Shown: positions 8,654 to 17,133 of the stretch, in pieces | Layout: every line of letters begins with the position of its first letter | Numbering within the stretch: position 1 is the first letter of the stretch | Assembly: GCF_001025155.1 (NCBI RefSeq) | Contig: NZ_AP012322.1 | Location: forward strand, 1,612,001 to 1,676,000 | Source: Bifidobacterium angulatum DSM 20098 = JCM 7096 | Lineage (GTDB): Bacteria > Actinomycetota > Actinomycetes > Actinomycetales > Bifidobacteriaceae | Direction of reading: 5' to 3' | DNA: 64,000 bases | Made by a program: the position numbers and the translations under genes | Notes under the pieces: generated by a model | The model's database searches: none | Seen by the model: the letters and a program-made list of their open reading frames with translations, nothing else | What the model was told of the DNA's origin: nothing

Positions 8654-9658
8654 ATGGCGAAACATCGCAAAAGCACCCCCACTCTTGCATCCCTGAGCAA
8701 GCGTCAGTGGATGCGTTTCGTCTCGGTGGCGGGAGCAGTGGGTCTGCTTGCAGGCGCCGGTGTCGTCTCTCAGAATTTCTATCAGGATTCTTCGTCGTCC
8801 CATGCGTCGCTGACTTCGTTCTCCGCCACGGACGCATCCAAAGAAGTCTCCCGTAGCGGCCAGCGTGGCGCCGTGGATGGCACGTCGTATGTCACCGTCA
8901 AGATCAACGGCAAATCACGTACCGTTCTGGGCACCAAATTCACCGATGTCAAATCCGTGCTGGATGCGGGCGATATCGTGCTTGAACCGGAAGACACCAT
9001 CTCCCCCTCGCTGACCACCAAGGTCACCGAATCCACGGTGATTACCATCGAACGCGCCGGCGCGACTTTGGAAACCACCGATTCGGATATCACGTTCAAT
9101 GTGGTCAAGAAGGAAACGGACGCCTTGCCGAAGGGCACCGAAAAGGTGCAGCAGGAAGGCAAGAACGGTGTGATGGAGGCCACGAACCTCGTCACCCGCG
9201 CCGGCGGCAAGATCGTTTCCTCTACTACGTTCGCCTCTTATGTCAAGACGGCTCCTACCGACAAGATCATTCTGGTCGGTACCGGTTCCACCGCCTCCTC
9301 GTCGTCGAGCTCGTCCTCGTCGAGCGCAGCGTCCAGCCTGGGCACCACGGTTCCCGCGTCCGAAATGCAGTCGTGGGCTCATGACTATCTGATTTCGAAC
9401 GGATACACCGAGGCTGATTTCACCGCTGCCGTGTACATCATCAACCATGAGTCCGGTTGGCGTGTGGACGCCACGAACGCATCTTCCGGCGCCTATGGCC
9501 TGCCGCAGGCGCTTCCGGGCAGCAAGATGGCTTCCGCAGGTGCGGATTGGGCGACCAACTACCAGACCCAGTTCAAGTGGTTCGTCAACTACTGCAACCA
9601 GCGGTACGGTTCGCTGCAGGGCGCCTACAGCTACTGGCAGGTGCATCACTGCTACTGA
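8654..9658 (+). CDS. Secreted DUF348-G5 protein with C-terminal transglycosylase-like domain
   Basis: Exported 334-residue wall enzyme. The N-terminus has basic residues and a hydrophobic segment (FVSVAGAVGLLAGAGVV). A DUF348 ubiquitin-like region (VKINGKSRTVLG...) and a G5 domain (about residues 140-205) follow, then a Ser-rich linker, then a C-terminal lysozyme/SLT-like domain with the candidate catalytic Glu in YIINHESGW. This order matches RpfB of mycobacteria, except that the Rpf domain is replaced by an SLT-like one. GTTAAGGAG precedes the ATG at 8654. Likely cuts glycan strands during growth or division; activity is inferred from the family. Confidence 0.85.
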   Translation: MAKHRKSTPTLASLSKRQWMRFVSVAGAVGLLAGAGVVSQNFYQDSSSSHASLTSFSATDASKEVSRSGQRGAVDGTSYVTVKINGKSRTVLGTKFTDVKSVLDAGDIVLEPEDTISPSLTTKVTESTVITIERAGATLETTDSDITFNVVKKETDALPKGTEKVQQEGKNGVMEATNLVTRAGGKIVSSTTFASYVKTAPTDKIILVGTGSTASSSSSSSSSSAASSLGTTVPASEMQSWAHDYLISNGYTEADFTAAVYIINHESGWRVDATNASSGAYGLPQALPGSKMASAGADWATNYQTQFKWFVNYCNQRYGSLQGAYSYWQVHHCY

Positions 9659-9673
9659 TTCCTCATCCATGAA

Positions 9674-9714
9674 CGAAGAGGGGCACGGCTCATTGCGAGC
9701 CGTGCCCCTCTTCG
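9674..9714. terminator. Strong terminator between convergent genes
   Basis: A perfect 17-base stem (GAAGAGGGGCACGGCTC and its complement) closes on a 5-base loop. It lies between the transglycosylase gene (+) and fucO (-) and can serve both directions. Confidence 0.85.
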
Positions 9715-9835
9715 TTTGCTGCCGTTTATCGCCAAACGCAACATGCCCACCGGTCGCACGAATCGCACAACGACCGATGGGCACGCACACAATGGCGCGG
9801 CGACTGCAATAGGTATCGCAGGCGCCGCACGAAAA

Positions 9836-10987
9836 TCACATCAGGCTGGTGTAGATCTTGAGGATGTCTTCCTGCGTGGCCTGGCGCGGGTTGCCCGGCG
9901 TGCACACGTCGTGGAAGGCGTCATGGGCCAGCGGCTCAAGATCGGCTTCGGTGGCACCGACCTCGGAGATCGTGGTCGGGTTGCCCAGATCGACGGTGAG
10001 CTTGTGCACGGCCTGCACGGCTTCCTCGCGCACCTTCTCGATATCGCCGGTGTAGGCGTCTTCCACGCCGAAGGCATCGGCGATGTCACGATACTTCTCG
10101 CCGGTGTAGTCCTTGTTGTATTCCATGACCGGAGCCAGCAGAATACCGTTGGCGACGCCATGTGCCACACCGAGGCGTCCGCCCAACGGGTGTGCCATGC
10201 CATGTACCAGGCCAAGGCCGACGTTGGAGTAGGCCATGCCGGTAATGTACGAGGCGTAGGCCATCTGTTCACCGGCCGGTACATCGCCATCCGCGCTCTT
10301 GGCGAGATTCTTGGCGATCATACGGATGGTCTGCATCGACAGGCAGTCGGACAGGCTCCAGGCACCCGGAGTGATATAGCCTTCGATGGCGTGGGTCAGC
10401 GCGTCCAGGCCGGTGGCGACTTTCAGGCCACGCGGCATGGAATCGGTCAGATCCGGGTCCACGAAGGCGACGATCGGGATATCATGCGGATCGACGGCGA
10501 CGAACTTGCGCTTGTTGGCGGTGTCGGTGATCACATAGTTGATGGTGGTCTCGGATGCGGTGCCTGCAGTGGTCGGCACGCCGAAGATCGGCACGGACGG
10601 GTTCTTGGTATCCGCCACGCCTTCCAGGCTCAGCACGTCGGAGAACTCCGGGTTGGCGGTGACGATGCCGATGCCCTTGCAGGTATCCTGCGGGGAGCCG
10701 CCACCCAAACCAATCAGGAAGTCCGCGCCGGAAGCGGCGAACTTGGCCACGCCGTCCTGGATGCATTCGACCGGCGGGTTCGGCTTGACATTGCTGAACA
10801 CCTCATAGGGCATGCCGGCCTCGTCCAGTACGTCGGTGACCTTCTTGGCGGTACCGGTCTCCAACAGCACCGGATCGGTGACGATGAACGCCTTGGTAAA
10901 GCCATGGGACCTGGCCACACCGGGGATCTCCTTGATCGCTCCACGACCGAAATATGCAGTCTGGTTGAAAATCATGCGATAGACCAT
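9836..10987 (-). CDS. fucO: Lactaldehyde reductase (1,2-propanediol oxidoreductase)
   Basis: Iron-dependent alcohol dehydrogenase (group III), 383 residues, that reduces L-lactaldehyde from fucose or rhamnose breakdown to 1,2-propanediol, regenerating NAD. It aligns with E. coli FucO throughout by inspection: GGGSPQDTCKGIGI (nucleotide binding), PTTAGTASETTINYVITD, and the metal-ligand region GLDALTHAIEGY plus GLVHGMAHPLGGRLGVAHG. The ATG at 10987 is preceded by AAAGGAGA with 8-base spacing. It is monocistronic; no fucose genes lie nearby, so it may serve several sugar routes. The exact substrate is inferred. Confidence 0.92.
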   Translation of the reverse strand: MVYRMIFNQTAYFGRGAIKEIPGVARSHGFTKAFIVTDPVLLETGTAKKVTDVLDEAGMPYEVFSNVKPNPPVECIQDGVAKFAASGADFLIGLGGGSPQDTCKGIGIVTANPEFSDVLSLEGVADTKNPSVPIFGVPTTAGTASETTINYVITDTANKRKFVAVDPHDIPIVAFVDPDLTDSMPRGLKVATGLDALTHAIEGYITPGAWSLSDCLSMQTIRMIAKNLAKSADGDVPAGEQMAYASYITGMAYSNVGLGLVHGMAHPLGGRLGVAHGVANGILLAPVMEYNKDYTGEKYRDIADAFGVEDAYTGDIEKVREEAVQAVHKLTVDLGNPTTISEVGATEADLEPLAHDAFHDVCTPGNPRQATQEDILKIYTSLM

Positions 10988-11200
10988 GCTCGTATTCTCC
11001 TTTGAAAGCCGGTTCGATACTCAACTTTGGTTGCGCGCTTCATCACGCGTTCCAACAATCACCTAGTATACGCGCACGTAATGTGAGCGGAAACATCAAC
11101 GCACTGCACCGTTCGTGTTTTTCTGCCTGCCCGTCCCACCATTCGCCCGGTTGGGCATAATGGAACGGACGCATTCAACCGCATGGTGCAAGGAGTTTTT

Positions 11201-11722
11201 ATGAGCGATAGCAGCAATACGCCCATCAATCCGCAGGATATGGCCGCCGATCTCGCCAAAAACGTGGACAAGGCCGCACGCAAGGTGGTCTCCCTGACCG
11301 ACAAGGGCCCGATCAAGGGGTTTAAGAAGTTCATCTCCCGCGGTTCGATGATCGACATGGCAGTCGGCGTGGTCATGGGTTCCGCCGTCACCACCGTGGT
11401 CAACTCGATCGTGAATCATCTCATCAGCCCATTGATCGGTATGATCGGCGGCGTTCCGGACATGTCCGGCGTGCTGACGATCACCTTCAACGGCGCCACC
11501 ATCTCCTTCGGCGCGATTCTCAACGCCATCATCAACTTCCTGCTTATCGGCGTGGCCGTGTATCTCTGCATTGTGCTGCCCATCAACAAGCTACGTGATA
11601 TGGGAGCGAACGAGGAAGCGGAGAACACGGAGCCCACCACCGAAGAGCAGACGCTCGCGGTGCTGCAGGAGATCCGCGACGAGCTCAAGCGCACCCAGCC
11701 GGCCGGTGCGGACAAGCAGTGA
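11201..11722 (+). CDS. mscL: Large-conductance mechanosensitive channel MscL
   Basis: Membrane channel that opens on hypo-osmotic shock; homopentamer in the family. TM1 is MIDMAVGVVMGSAVTTVVNSI and TM2 is ILNAIINFLLIGVAVYLCIVL, with FKKFISRG before TM1 as in all MscLs. The C-terminal helix (TEEQTLAVLQEIRDEL) is the bundle helix. At 173 residues it has an N-terminal extension of about 45 residues compared with typical MscL (about 136). AAGGAG precedes the ATG at 11201. It sits 30 bases upstream of an exonuclease gene, probably as an operon. Confidence 0.95.
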   Translation: MSDSSNTPINPQDMAADLAKNVDKAARKVVSLTDKGPIKGFKKFISRGSMIDMAVGVVMGSAVTTVVNSIVNHLISPLIGMIGGVPDMSGVLTITFNGATISFGAILNAIINFLLIGVAVYLCIVLPINKLRDMGANEEAENTEPTTEEQTLAVLQEIRDELKRTQPAGADKQ

Positions 11723-11752
11723 GATCACGCACAACACCATATCGGAGCATTC

Positions 11753-12313
11753 ATGGCTATTCAACGCGACTTCAAAGGCAATAGTCTGCTTATTGCAACG
11801 GACGATTATGTGGTTGTCGATCTGGAGACCACCGGCATCAGCCCGGCACGCGACCGCATCATTGAAATCGGCGCGGTGCGCGTCGAACACGGCACTGTCA
11901 CCGCCGAATACAGCAAGCTGGTGAACCCCGGCAGGCCCGTAGGCGGCTTCATCACCGGTCTTACCGGCATCAGCGACGAGATGGTGGGCAACGCCTCCCC
12001 CATCGAGGCTGTATTGCCGGATTTTCTCGCCCATCTGCGCCCGAGCGATACGATTGTGGCGCATAACGCGAACTTCGATATCAACTTCCTGTACGACAAC
12101 TGCATGCGCACGCTCGGCAAGCCGTTTTCATACGATTTCATCGATACGCTGCGGTTGAGCCGTGCACTGTTCCCACAGGAGCGTCAGCATCGACTGGTGG
12201 ACCTGATCCAACGCTTCGGCATCGCCGACGAGGAGGAGCACCGCGGCTTGAGCGATGCCCTGCAGACCGTGGAATGCTACGAGCGCATGAAACCGCTGCT
12301 GGCGAATCTCTGA
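11753..12313 (+). CDS. DnaQ-like 3'-5' exonuclease (DEDDh family)
   Basis: This 186-residue exonuclease domain protein has motif I VVVDLETTG (Asp, Glu), motif II HNANFDINFL and motif III with the His in EEEHRGLSDALQT (HxxxxD). It is a single exonuclease domain without extra modules, like stand-alone epsilon-type or oligoribonuclease-like enzymes. Whether it proofreads for a polymerase or acts in repair cannot be told. GGAG lies 7 bases before the ATG; it is co-directional with mscL. Confidence 0.88.
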   Translation: MAIQRDFKGNSLLIATDDYVVVDLETTGISPARDRIIEIGAVRVEHGTVTAEYSKLVNPGRPVGGFITGLTGISDEMVGNASPIEAVLPDFLAHLRPSDTIVAHNANFDINFLYDNCMRTLGKPFSYDFIDTLRLSRALFPQERQHRLVDLIQRFGIADEEEHRGLSDALQTVECYERMKPLLANL

Positions 12314-12331
12314 GGGCCACAGATATTCCAG

Positions 12332-12368
12332 AGGCGCGGGAGCCGGCAAAATGCCGGGTCCCGCGCCT
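12332..12368 (+). terminator. Terminator after the exonuclease gene
   Basis: A 10-base stem (AGGCGCGGGA with TCCCGCGCCT) encloses a second CCGGC/GCCGG stem 20 bases after the stop codon. Little poly-T follows. Confidence 0.65.
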
Positions 12369-12445
12369 GTTACATAGCCATATACGTTGCGGCTATACGG
12401 CGCATACATGCCGATACCGGAAATACGAGTCGCTACGGATATAAG

Positions 12446-12468
12446 AAAAGCCGCTGTTTCCAGCGGCT
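12446..12468 (-). terminator. Terminator of tRNA-Glu
   Basis: AAGCCGCTG/CAGCGGCTT hairpin with a 4-base loop, followed on the minus strand by TTTTCTTAT, just downstream of tRNA-Glu. Confidence 0.8.
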
Positions 12469-12475
12469 TCATCGG

Positions 12476-12547
12476 TACCCCCTGAGAGAGTCGAACTCTC
12501 GTTGTCAGATTGAAAGTCTGGTGTCCTAACCGTTAGACGAAGGGGGC
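12476..12547 (-). tRNA. tRNA-Glu (anticodon UUC)
   Basis: Cloverleaf on the minus strand with acceptor stem GCCCCCT/AGGGGGT, T-arm containing GTTCGAC, and anticodon loop CTTTCAA giving UUC. The G1-U72 pair and A73 are usual for actinobacterial tRNA-Glu. No CCA is encoded. Confidence 0.95.
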
Positions 12548-12706
12548 TAACAACTCGATTAATAATACACGAGTTGTCTCCACACGCAAATCAAGACCAC
12601 GTCTCGGCGTGTCGCACTATGCGTCGAAGGCTGTAGAACCTTGCAAACACAAGCCTTGTCACCCCAACGGCACCGAACCTGAATGCGCACGCCAAGCGGC
12701 CGGCAA

Positions 12707-13567
12707 TCAGGCCTTGCGGTAGGTGAAATCGTGAATCACACGCCCGGCGGCAAGCCCCTTCTTCTCGAAGTTCGTCAGCACGCGCCCGGCGAAGCGCTCG
12801 GATTCGGCGAAATCGGCATGTGGCATATCGGCCGCCATATCGGCATTGCCCTTGCCCACATGCTCCACCGGCAGGCTCACGGTAACCCCTCCGGCATTCT
12901 CCCAGCCGTCAAGACCATCCATCACCTCGTGCACATGCAACGCATAGTCCTCGATATCGGTGGCGATGCGCCACACTCCCCCATCAGCCAGCGCACGGCG
13001 CACCTGTCCGGCAAGCTCCGGCTGCACGATGCGGCGCTTATGGTGTTTCTTCTTAGGCCACGGATCCGGGAAGAACGTCCACACCTCGGCAGCCACGCCG
13101 TCCGCCATGACCTTGAACAGCTCCGGGGCGTTCACCTGCGCCACACGCAGATTCCCAAGACCGTTCTTCCCCGCGAGCAGCAGCGTGTGGGCCACACCGG
13201 GGTCGTACACCTCCAAAGCCAGGAAGTTCACATCCGGATTCGCCTGCGCCGCCGCCACGACGTTCTCACCCTGACCGGAGCCGATCTCCACGATCAGCGG
13301 ATTGGCGTTCCCCCATATGCTGCGCACATAATCACCGTCAAGCACGAAGCCTTCACGCACGTCGAGCGACCCCTCGCCGGCATTGACGTCAAGCAGATAA
13401 TCGGCGGCATAGTTGTCCCACGCCCGCTGAAGGCGCGCATCCAGCCGCCCGGACCTACGCACGAACGAGAGCACCTTATGAAGGGGATGCCCATGCTGCG
13501 CCTGTTCGGCACCGGAGTCAGCCGGCATGTCGAGAATTTCCTGGTTTTTTTCGTTATTTTCTTGCAT
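12707..13567 (-). CDS. trmB: tRNA (guanine-N7-)-methyltransferase
   Basis: SAM-dependent enzyme, 286 residues, forming m7G46 in tRNA. The SAM-binding motif is [11 protein letters not shown], and the family signature [17 protein letters not shown] is complete; [14 protein letters not shown] is the conserved C-terminal segment. The N-terminal tail (about 35 residues, Glu/Asn/Gln-rich) is a non-conserved extension. GGGAG lies just upstream of the ATG. It runs toward the tRNA-Glu gene. Confidence 0.95.
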   Translation of the reverse strand: MQENNEKNQEILDMPADSGAEQAQHGHPLHKVLSFVRRSGRLDARLQRAWDNYAADYLLDVNAGEGSLDVREGFVLDGDYVRSIWGNANPLIVEIGSGQGENVVAAAQANPDVNFLALEVYDPGVAHTLLLAGKNGLGNLRVAQVNAPELFKVMADGVAAEVWTFFPDPWPKKKHHKRRIVQPELAGQVRRALADGGVWRIATDIEDYALHVHEVMDGLDGWENAGGVTVSLPVEHVGKGNADMAADMPHADFAESERFAGRVLTNFEKKGLAAGRVIHDFTYRKA

Positions 13568-13745
13568 AGCTCCCTATTATCCATGCGCTCTGCCCAGATT
13601 GGGTCCTCACTGCATTTTTACGCCATAATCGTTGAAAAATAGCCGTTTTGAGCACATTGCGCCAAACGCGACACGCCGAGAGTTGCACTATCTCCAGAAG
13701 TCAGTAATATTACATCTTGTTGCTTCGCAAGAACGAAAACAACAC

Positions 13746-13819
13746 GGCCCCGTAGCTCAGTTGGTTAGAGCGCCGCCCTGTCACGGCGGAGGTCACCGGT
13801 TCAAGTCCGGCCGGGGTCG
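13746..13819 (+). tRNA. tRNA-Asp (anticodon GUC)
   Basis: Complete cloverleaf: acceptor GGCCCCG/CGGGGTC, anticodon loop CTGTCAC (GUC) and T-loop GTTCAAG. No encoded CCA. It is first in a two-tRNA cluster with tRNA-Phe. Confidence 0.96.
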
Positions 13820-13831
13820 CTAGAATTGTCA

Positions 13832-13854
13832 GAACCCGGTTCGCCGGGTTTTTT
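13832..13854 (+). terminator. Hairpin between tRNA-Asp and tRNA-Phe
   Basis: AACCCGG-TTCG-CCGGGTT followed by TTTT; a classic intrinsic terminator immediately after tRNA-Asp. Confidence 0.8.
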
Positions 13855-13863
13855 CAACTCTAT

Positions 13864-13939
13864 GGCTCTGTAGCTCAGTTGGTAGAGCGAACGACTGAAA
13901 ATCGTTAGGTCAGCGGATCGATGCCGCTCGGAGCCACCA
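13864..13939 (+). tRNA. tRNA-Phe (anticodon GAA)
   Basis: Cloverleaf with acceptor GGCTCTG/CGGAGCC and anticodon loop CTGAAAA (GAA); discriminator A and an encoded CCA end at 13939. Confidence 0.96.
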
Positions 13940-13944
13940 CATGA

Positions 13945-13977
13945 ACCCTCACCTGAAACGGTGAGGGTTTTTTATTA
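13945..13977 (+). terminator. Terminator of tRNA-Phe
   Basis: AACCCTCACC/GGTGAGGGTT hairpin followed by TTTTTTATT. Confidence 0.8.
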
Positions 13978-14148
13978 TCCAGCGTCTTTGCATACCACCG
14001 CTTCCACATCGCCACATACCGTAGCCGTCAACCATGCCCACCTTGTTTCGGATAATCGACCATTCCCTCCCGCACGGCCGCAAACAGCCATCAATCGGCC
14101 ACGTAACAAACCAGGCTTGTGGAATGCACGATAACACCGAAAACGCAC

Positions 14149-14232
14149 TAGAGGCCGGCATATGCGCATCGTAGGGCATCAGGCTTGGCTGAGCCACGGC
14201 CTTGACCGCTACAACGCATATGCCGGCCTCTA
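14149..14232. repeat. 18-bp perfect inverted repeat in a 290-bp intergenic gap
   Basis: The arms TAGAGGCCGGCATATGCG (14149-14166) and its exact complement (14215-14232) are separated by 48 bases, which include a short GGCT/AGCC hairpin. The gap from 13980 to 14263 holds no gene I can support. It could be the transcription end of the phosphatase gene (minus), but no clear T-run follows. Confidence 0.7.
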
Positions 14233-14263
14233 TTGGGGCATACAGCGCAATCGATAGGCACCG

Positions 14264-14785
14264 TCAGCCTTGCAGCTGCTGTTCCACCCAGTCGACGATA
14301 TATGGTGCGACATGCTCAATCTGATCGATGGCGACCTCGAATTCATGCTGGCCGCCATACCAGGGGTCGACCAGATCGATCTGGCTTTCATGCCCGGCCT
14401 TCGGCGTAGGCAGATCCGGGTCGAAGCTGCGGTACATATGCACCTCGCCGCGCTTCGACGGCGGCAGCTGGCGCAGCAGCGCATGCATATGGGATGCGGT
14501 CATCGGCAGGAACAGGTCGGTACGCTCGATCTCGTCACGGCTGATGCGATGCGCGAAATGGTCGCGCGGAATCTCATCGCCATACCCGCGCTGGCGCAGC
14601 ACATGCACGGCACGCGGATCGATCGGATGACTCCATTCCTCGTCGGAGACGCCGCTGGATTCCACATTCACGCGATCGCCAAGCCCGCGCTCGTTGAAGA
14701 AGTGCCGCAGAATGATCTCTCCCATCGGAGAACGGCAGATGTTGCCGGTGCAGACGGTCATTACCGTATAGGTGTCGTTGGTCAT
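14264..14785 (-). CDS. Low-molecular-weight protein-tyrosine phosphatase
   Basis: This 173-residue cytosolic phosphatase has the P-loop CTGNICRS (C-5x-R-S) near residue 12 and the general-acid motif DPWYGG near residue 140, as in Wzb/PtpA. It removes phosphate from tyrosine residues, often of polysaccharide-synthesis kinases. AAAGGA lies 6 bases before the ATG. No kinase or capsule genes are nearby, so the partner is unknown. Confidence 0.92.
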   Translation of the reverse strand: MTNDTYTVMTVCTGNICRSPMGEIILRHFFNERGLGDRVNVESSGVSDEEWSHPIDPRAVHVLRQRGYGDEIPRDHFAHRISRDEIERTDLFLPMTASHMHALLRQLPPSKRGEVHMYRSFDPDLPTPKAGHESQIDLVDPWYGGQHEFEVAIDQIEHVAPYIVDWVEQQLQG

Positions 14786-14874
14786 ATCGTTCCTTTTCAG
14801 GTGGATTCGTTATCTCTTACCGGTAAAAAAGAGGTGCCGCAGAGCAACCTGCAGCACCCCAACATCCAATGACT

Positions 14875-15537
14875 TCAGCGCACACGCTCGAATGTGCGGA
14901 ACCGGTATCCTTCAATGCCGCTATCCGCGTTCTTCGGTGTGAGTCGAGCCGAACGGTCCGTCACGCTCCACTCCCCGCGTTCGGCGAGCGCATCGATATC
15001 CGGCGCGTAGGTGTCGGCGTCGACTTCGGCATCGATGTCGGTCACATACACCTTATTGGCTATAGGCATCGCCTCACGGAACAGCTCCGCACCACCGATC
15101 ACCCAGATTTCCGAACGGTCGAGACCGTCATCCGGAATGGCCTCCTGACGTGCCAGATCAAGCGCGTCCTCAAGACTGCCGACGACCGTGGCGCCAACCG
15201 CACGGTATTGCGTATCATGCGTGATGACGATGTTGTCCCGGTTCGGCAGCGGACGGTATTTCGGCGACAGGGATTCCCAGGTGCGACGCCCCATGATCAC
15301 CGGATGCGACACCGTAAGCTCCTGAAAATGCTTCAGGTCTTCGGAAAGATGCCATGGCATACCGCCCTTGTAGCCGATGGCTCCCTGCTGCCCCGATTTG
15401 CTGCGGGCTTGCGCCCAAATCAAATTCACCGAGAATGTCTTGGGGAAATCATCGCCCCAATCCTCGGATTCCTCCAGCCCGGCACTTCCGGGCTCGGGTT
15501 CGTGATAGCCGCTGCGGCTATTACTGTCATGCTCCAT
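14875..15537 (-). CDS. folA: Dihydrofolate reductase
   Basis: Reduces dihydrofolate to tetrahydrofolate with NADPH. Signatures: NLIWAQARSK...GAIGYKGGMPWHLSEDLKHF, VIMGRRTWESL, and WVIGGAELFREAM. At 220 residues it is longer than E. coli FolA (159), mainly because of an acidic N-terminal extension of about 35 residues. AAGGAG is 8 bases before the ATG at 15537; a GTG at 15546 is too close to that site. It follows thyA on the same strand, so dTMP synthesis and folate recycling are linked in one operon. Confidence 0.93.
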   Translation of the reverse strand: MEHDSNSRSGYHEPEPGSAGLEESEDWGDDFPKTFSVNLIWAQARSKSGQQGAIGYKGGMPWHLSEDLKHFQELTVSHPVIMGRRTWESLSPKYRPLPNRDNIVITHDTQYRAVGATVVGSLEDALDLARQEAIPDDGLDRSEIWVIGGAELFREAMPIANKVYVTDIDAEVDADTYAPDIDALAERGEWSVTDRSARLTPKNADSGIEGYRFRTFERVR

Positions 15538-15611
15538 TTCACTCACTCCTTGGGTTCTCGGAACTGGCTCACCAGTCTATTAGACGGCGGAGACGCACCT
15601 GTGCAACCATG

Positions 15612-16484
15612 TCACACGGCGACGGGTGCCTTGATGGTGGGGTGATGCTGGTAGCCGAGAATGTGGAAATCCTCGTACTTGTAGTCGAATAGCGAGGGCT
15701 CCTTATCGATCTGGATCTGCGGGTATGGGTACGGTTCACGACCCAGCTGCTCGATGAACTGCTCGACATGATTGTCATAGATATGGCAGTCGCCGCCCGT
15801 CCATACGAATTCGCCCGGCTCCAATCCAGCCTGCTGGGCCATCATCAGCGTGAGCAGCGAGTAGGAGGCGATATTGAACGGCACGCCGAGGAACATGTCG
15901 CAGGAACGCTGGTACAGCTGGCAGCTGAGCTTGCCATCCGCCACATAGAACTGGAACAGCGCGTGGCATGGCGGCAGCGCCATGTTCTCGACTTCGGCCG
16001 GGTTCCATGCGGAGACCACCATTCGACGTGAATCGGGGTGATTCTTGATAAGGTCAAGCACGTTTGAGATCTGATCGATGGTACGGTTCGGATCCTGTGG
16101 CGTGGGCGCCGGCCAGGAGCGCCACTGCACACCGTACACCGGTCCCAGATCGCCGTTCTCGTCGGCCCATTCGTCCCAAATATGCACGTTGTGTTCCAGT
16201 AGCCAGTTGATATTGCTTGACCCCTTGAGGAACCACAGCAGTTCGTAGGCAAGCCCTTTGAAGAACACGGTCTTGGTGGTCAGCAGCGGGAAATATTCGC
16301 CCAGGTCGAATCTCATCTGCTGGCCGAACAGCGATATGGTGCCGGTTCCGGTGCGGTCGGACTTCAACGTGCCTTCGGCGAAGATCTTACGCACCAGGTC
16401 CTCATACGGCATGGGGATGCTTGTTTGGGGACGGGCGGGGATACGGGAACGGATATCTGCGAGTTGTTCGGGAGTTAAAGCCAT
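15612..16484 (-). CDS. thyA: Thymidylate synthase ThyA
   Basis: Converts dUMP to dTMP using methylene-tetrahydrofolate; 290 residues. The catalytic Cys is in [13 protein letters not shown], the phosphate-binding Arg cluster in SDRTGTGT and [12 protein letters not shown], and the dUMP-binding region in [16 protein letters not shown]. The ATG at 16484 is chosen; the frame extends six codons upstream to a TTG with no ribosome site. Upstream of folA with a 74-base gap; its product dihydrofolate is the FolA substrate. Confidence 0.96.
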   Translation of the reverse strand: MALTPEQLADIRSRIPARPQTSIPMPYEDLVRKIFAEGTLKSDRTGTGTISLFGQQMRFDLGEYFPLLTTKTVFFKGLAYELLWFLKGSSNINWLLEHNVHIWDEWADENGDLGPVYGVQWRSWPAPTPQDPNRTIDQISNVLDLIKNHPDSRRMVVSAWNPAEVENMALPPCHALFQFYVADGKLSCQLYQRSCDMFLGVPFNIASYSLLTLMMAQQAGLEPGEFVWTGGDCHIYDNHVEQFIEQLGREPYPYPQIQIDKEPSLFDYKYEDFHILGYQHHPTIKAPVAV

Positions 16485-16639
16485 GGGTTCCAGTGTAATC
16501 AAATGAGCGCCGAATCCCTACGTCACTGGCGGGATTGCGTCGGGAATGGAACCATGGCGTCATGGCAGCGATGCGTGGGGCATAATGGATGAGATATCGT
16601 CACATGGCCATACATGGCCGTTCGGTTAAGGAGAAGCAT

Positions 16640-17053
16640 ATGGCAAAGCGACTGTGGGTCGAGCGCAACAAGGATGGTTCCTGGGACGCTTTCAGCGAGG
16701 ATGGCGCGCACATCAAGTTCGGTAAGGGCCGTGGCCAGTTCACCCCCGGCGATCTGATGAAGATCGCCCTGGCAGGCTGCGCCGCATTGTCCAGCCAGTT
16801 CGCCGTCGAGCACACCCTGGGCGAGGGCAAGGGCGCAAAGATCGTGGTGGACGGCACCTATGACGCCGACAACGATGCATACACCGCCTTCGAGGAGCAG
16901 CTGGAGGTCGACGCCACCGGAGCCGGTCTGAGTGACGAGGATGCCGACAAGCTCGCCGAACGCATCTCCCGTCACGTGGACAAGGCCTGCACCGTCAAGC
17001 ACACCTACGTGCAGGAGACTCCAGTGCGTATGAACGTCACCGTCAAGCACTGA
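16640..17053 (+). CDS. OsmC/Ohr-family peroxide-reducing protein
   Basis: This 137-residue member of the OsmC family reduces organic hydroperoxides with two Cys residues; both are present (GCAALSS and KACTVKHT). The central helix motif LMKIALAGCAALS is typical. TTAAGGAG precedes the ATG at 16640. It stands alone between thyA (divergent) and the Usp gene (convergent). Confidence 0.88.
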   Translation: MAKRLWVERNKDGSWDAFSEDGAHIKFGKGRGQFTPGDLMKIALAGCAALSSQFAVEHTLGEGKGAKIVVDGTYDADNDAYTAFEEQLEVDATGAGLSDEDADKLAERISRHVDKACTVKHTYVQETPVRMNVTVKH

Positions 17054-17073
17054 GTGGCATCAGTTCAGATACC

Positions 17074-17113
17074 GGTAGGGCCGGTCATCCGCTCAAGGAT
17101 GGCCGGCCCTACC
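17074..17113. terminator. Terminator between osmC and the Usp gene
   Basis: Stem GGTAGGGCCGG/CCGGCCCTACC extended by TCATCC/GGATGG, with GTTTTC after it. The two genes are convergent, so both can use it. Confidence 0.8.
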
Positions 17114-17133
17114 GTTTTCAGCATTATGGCGTA

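Noticed and set aside
13632..13823. 63-codon ORF over tRNA-Asp
   Set aside because: It overlaps the tRNA gene and reads through its conserved arms; not a protein gene.
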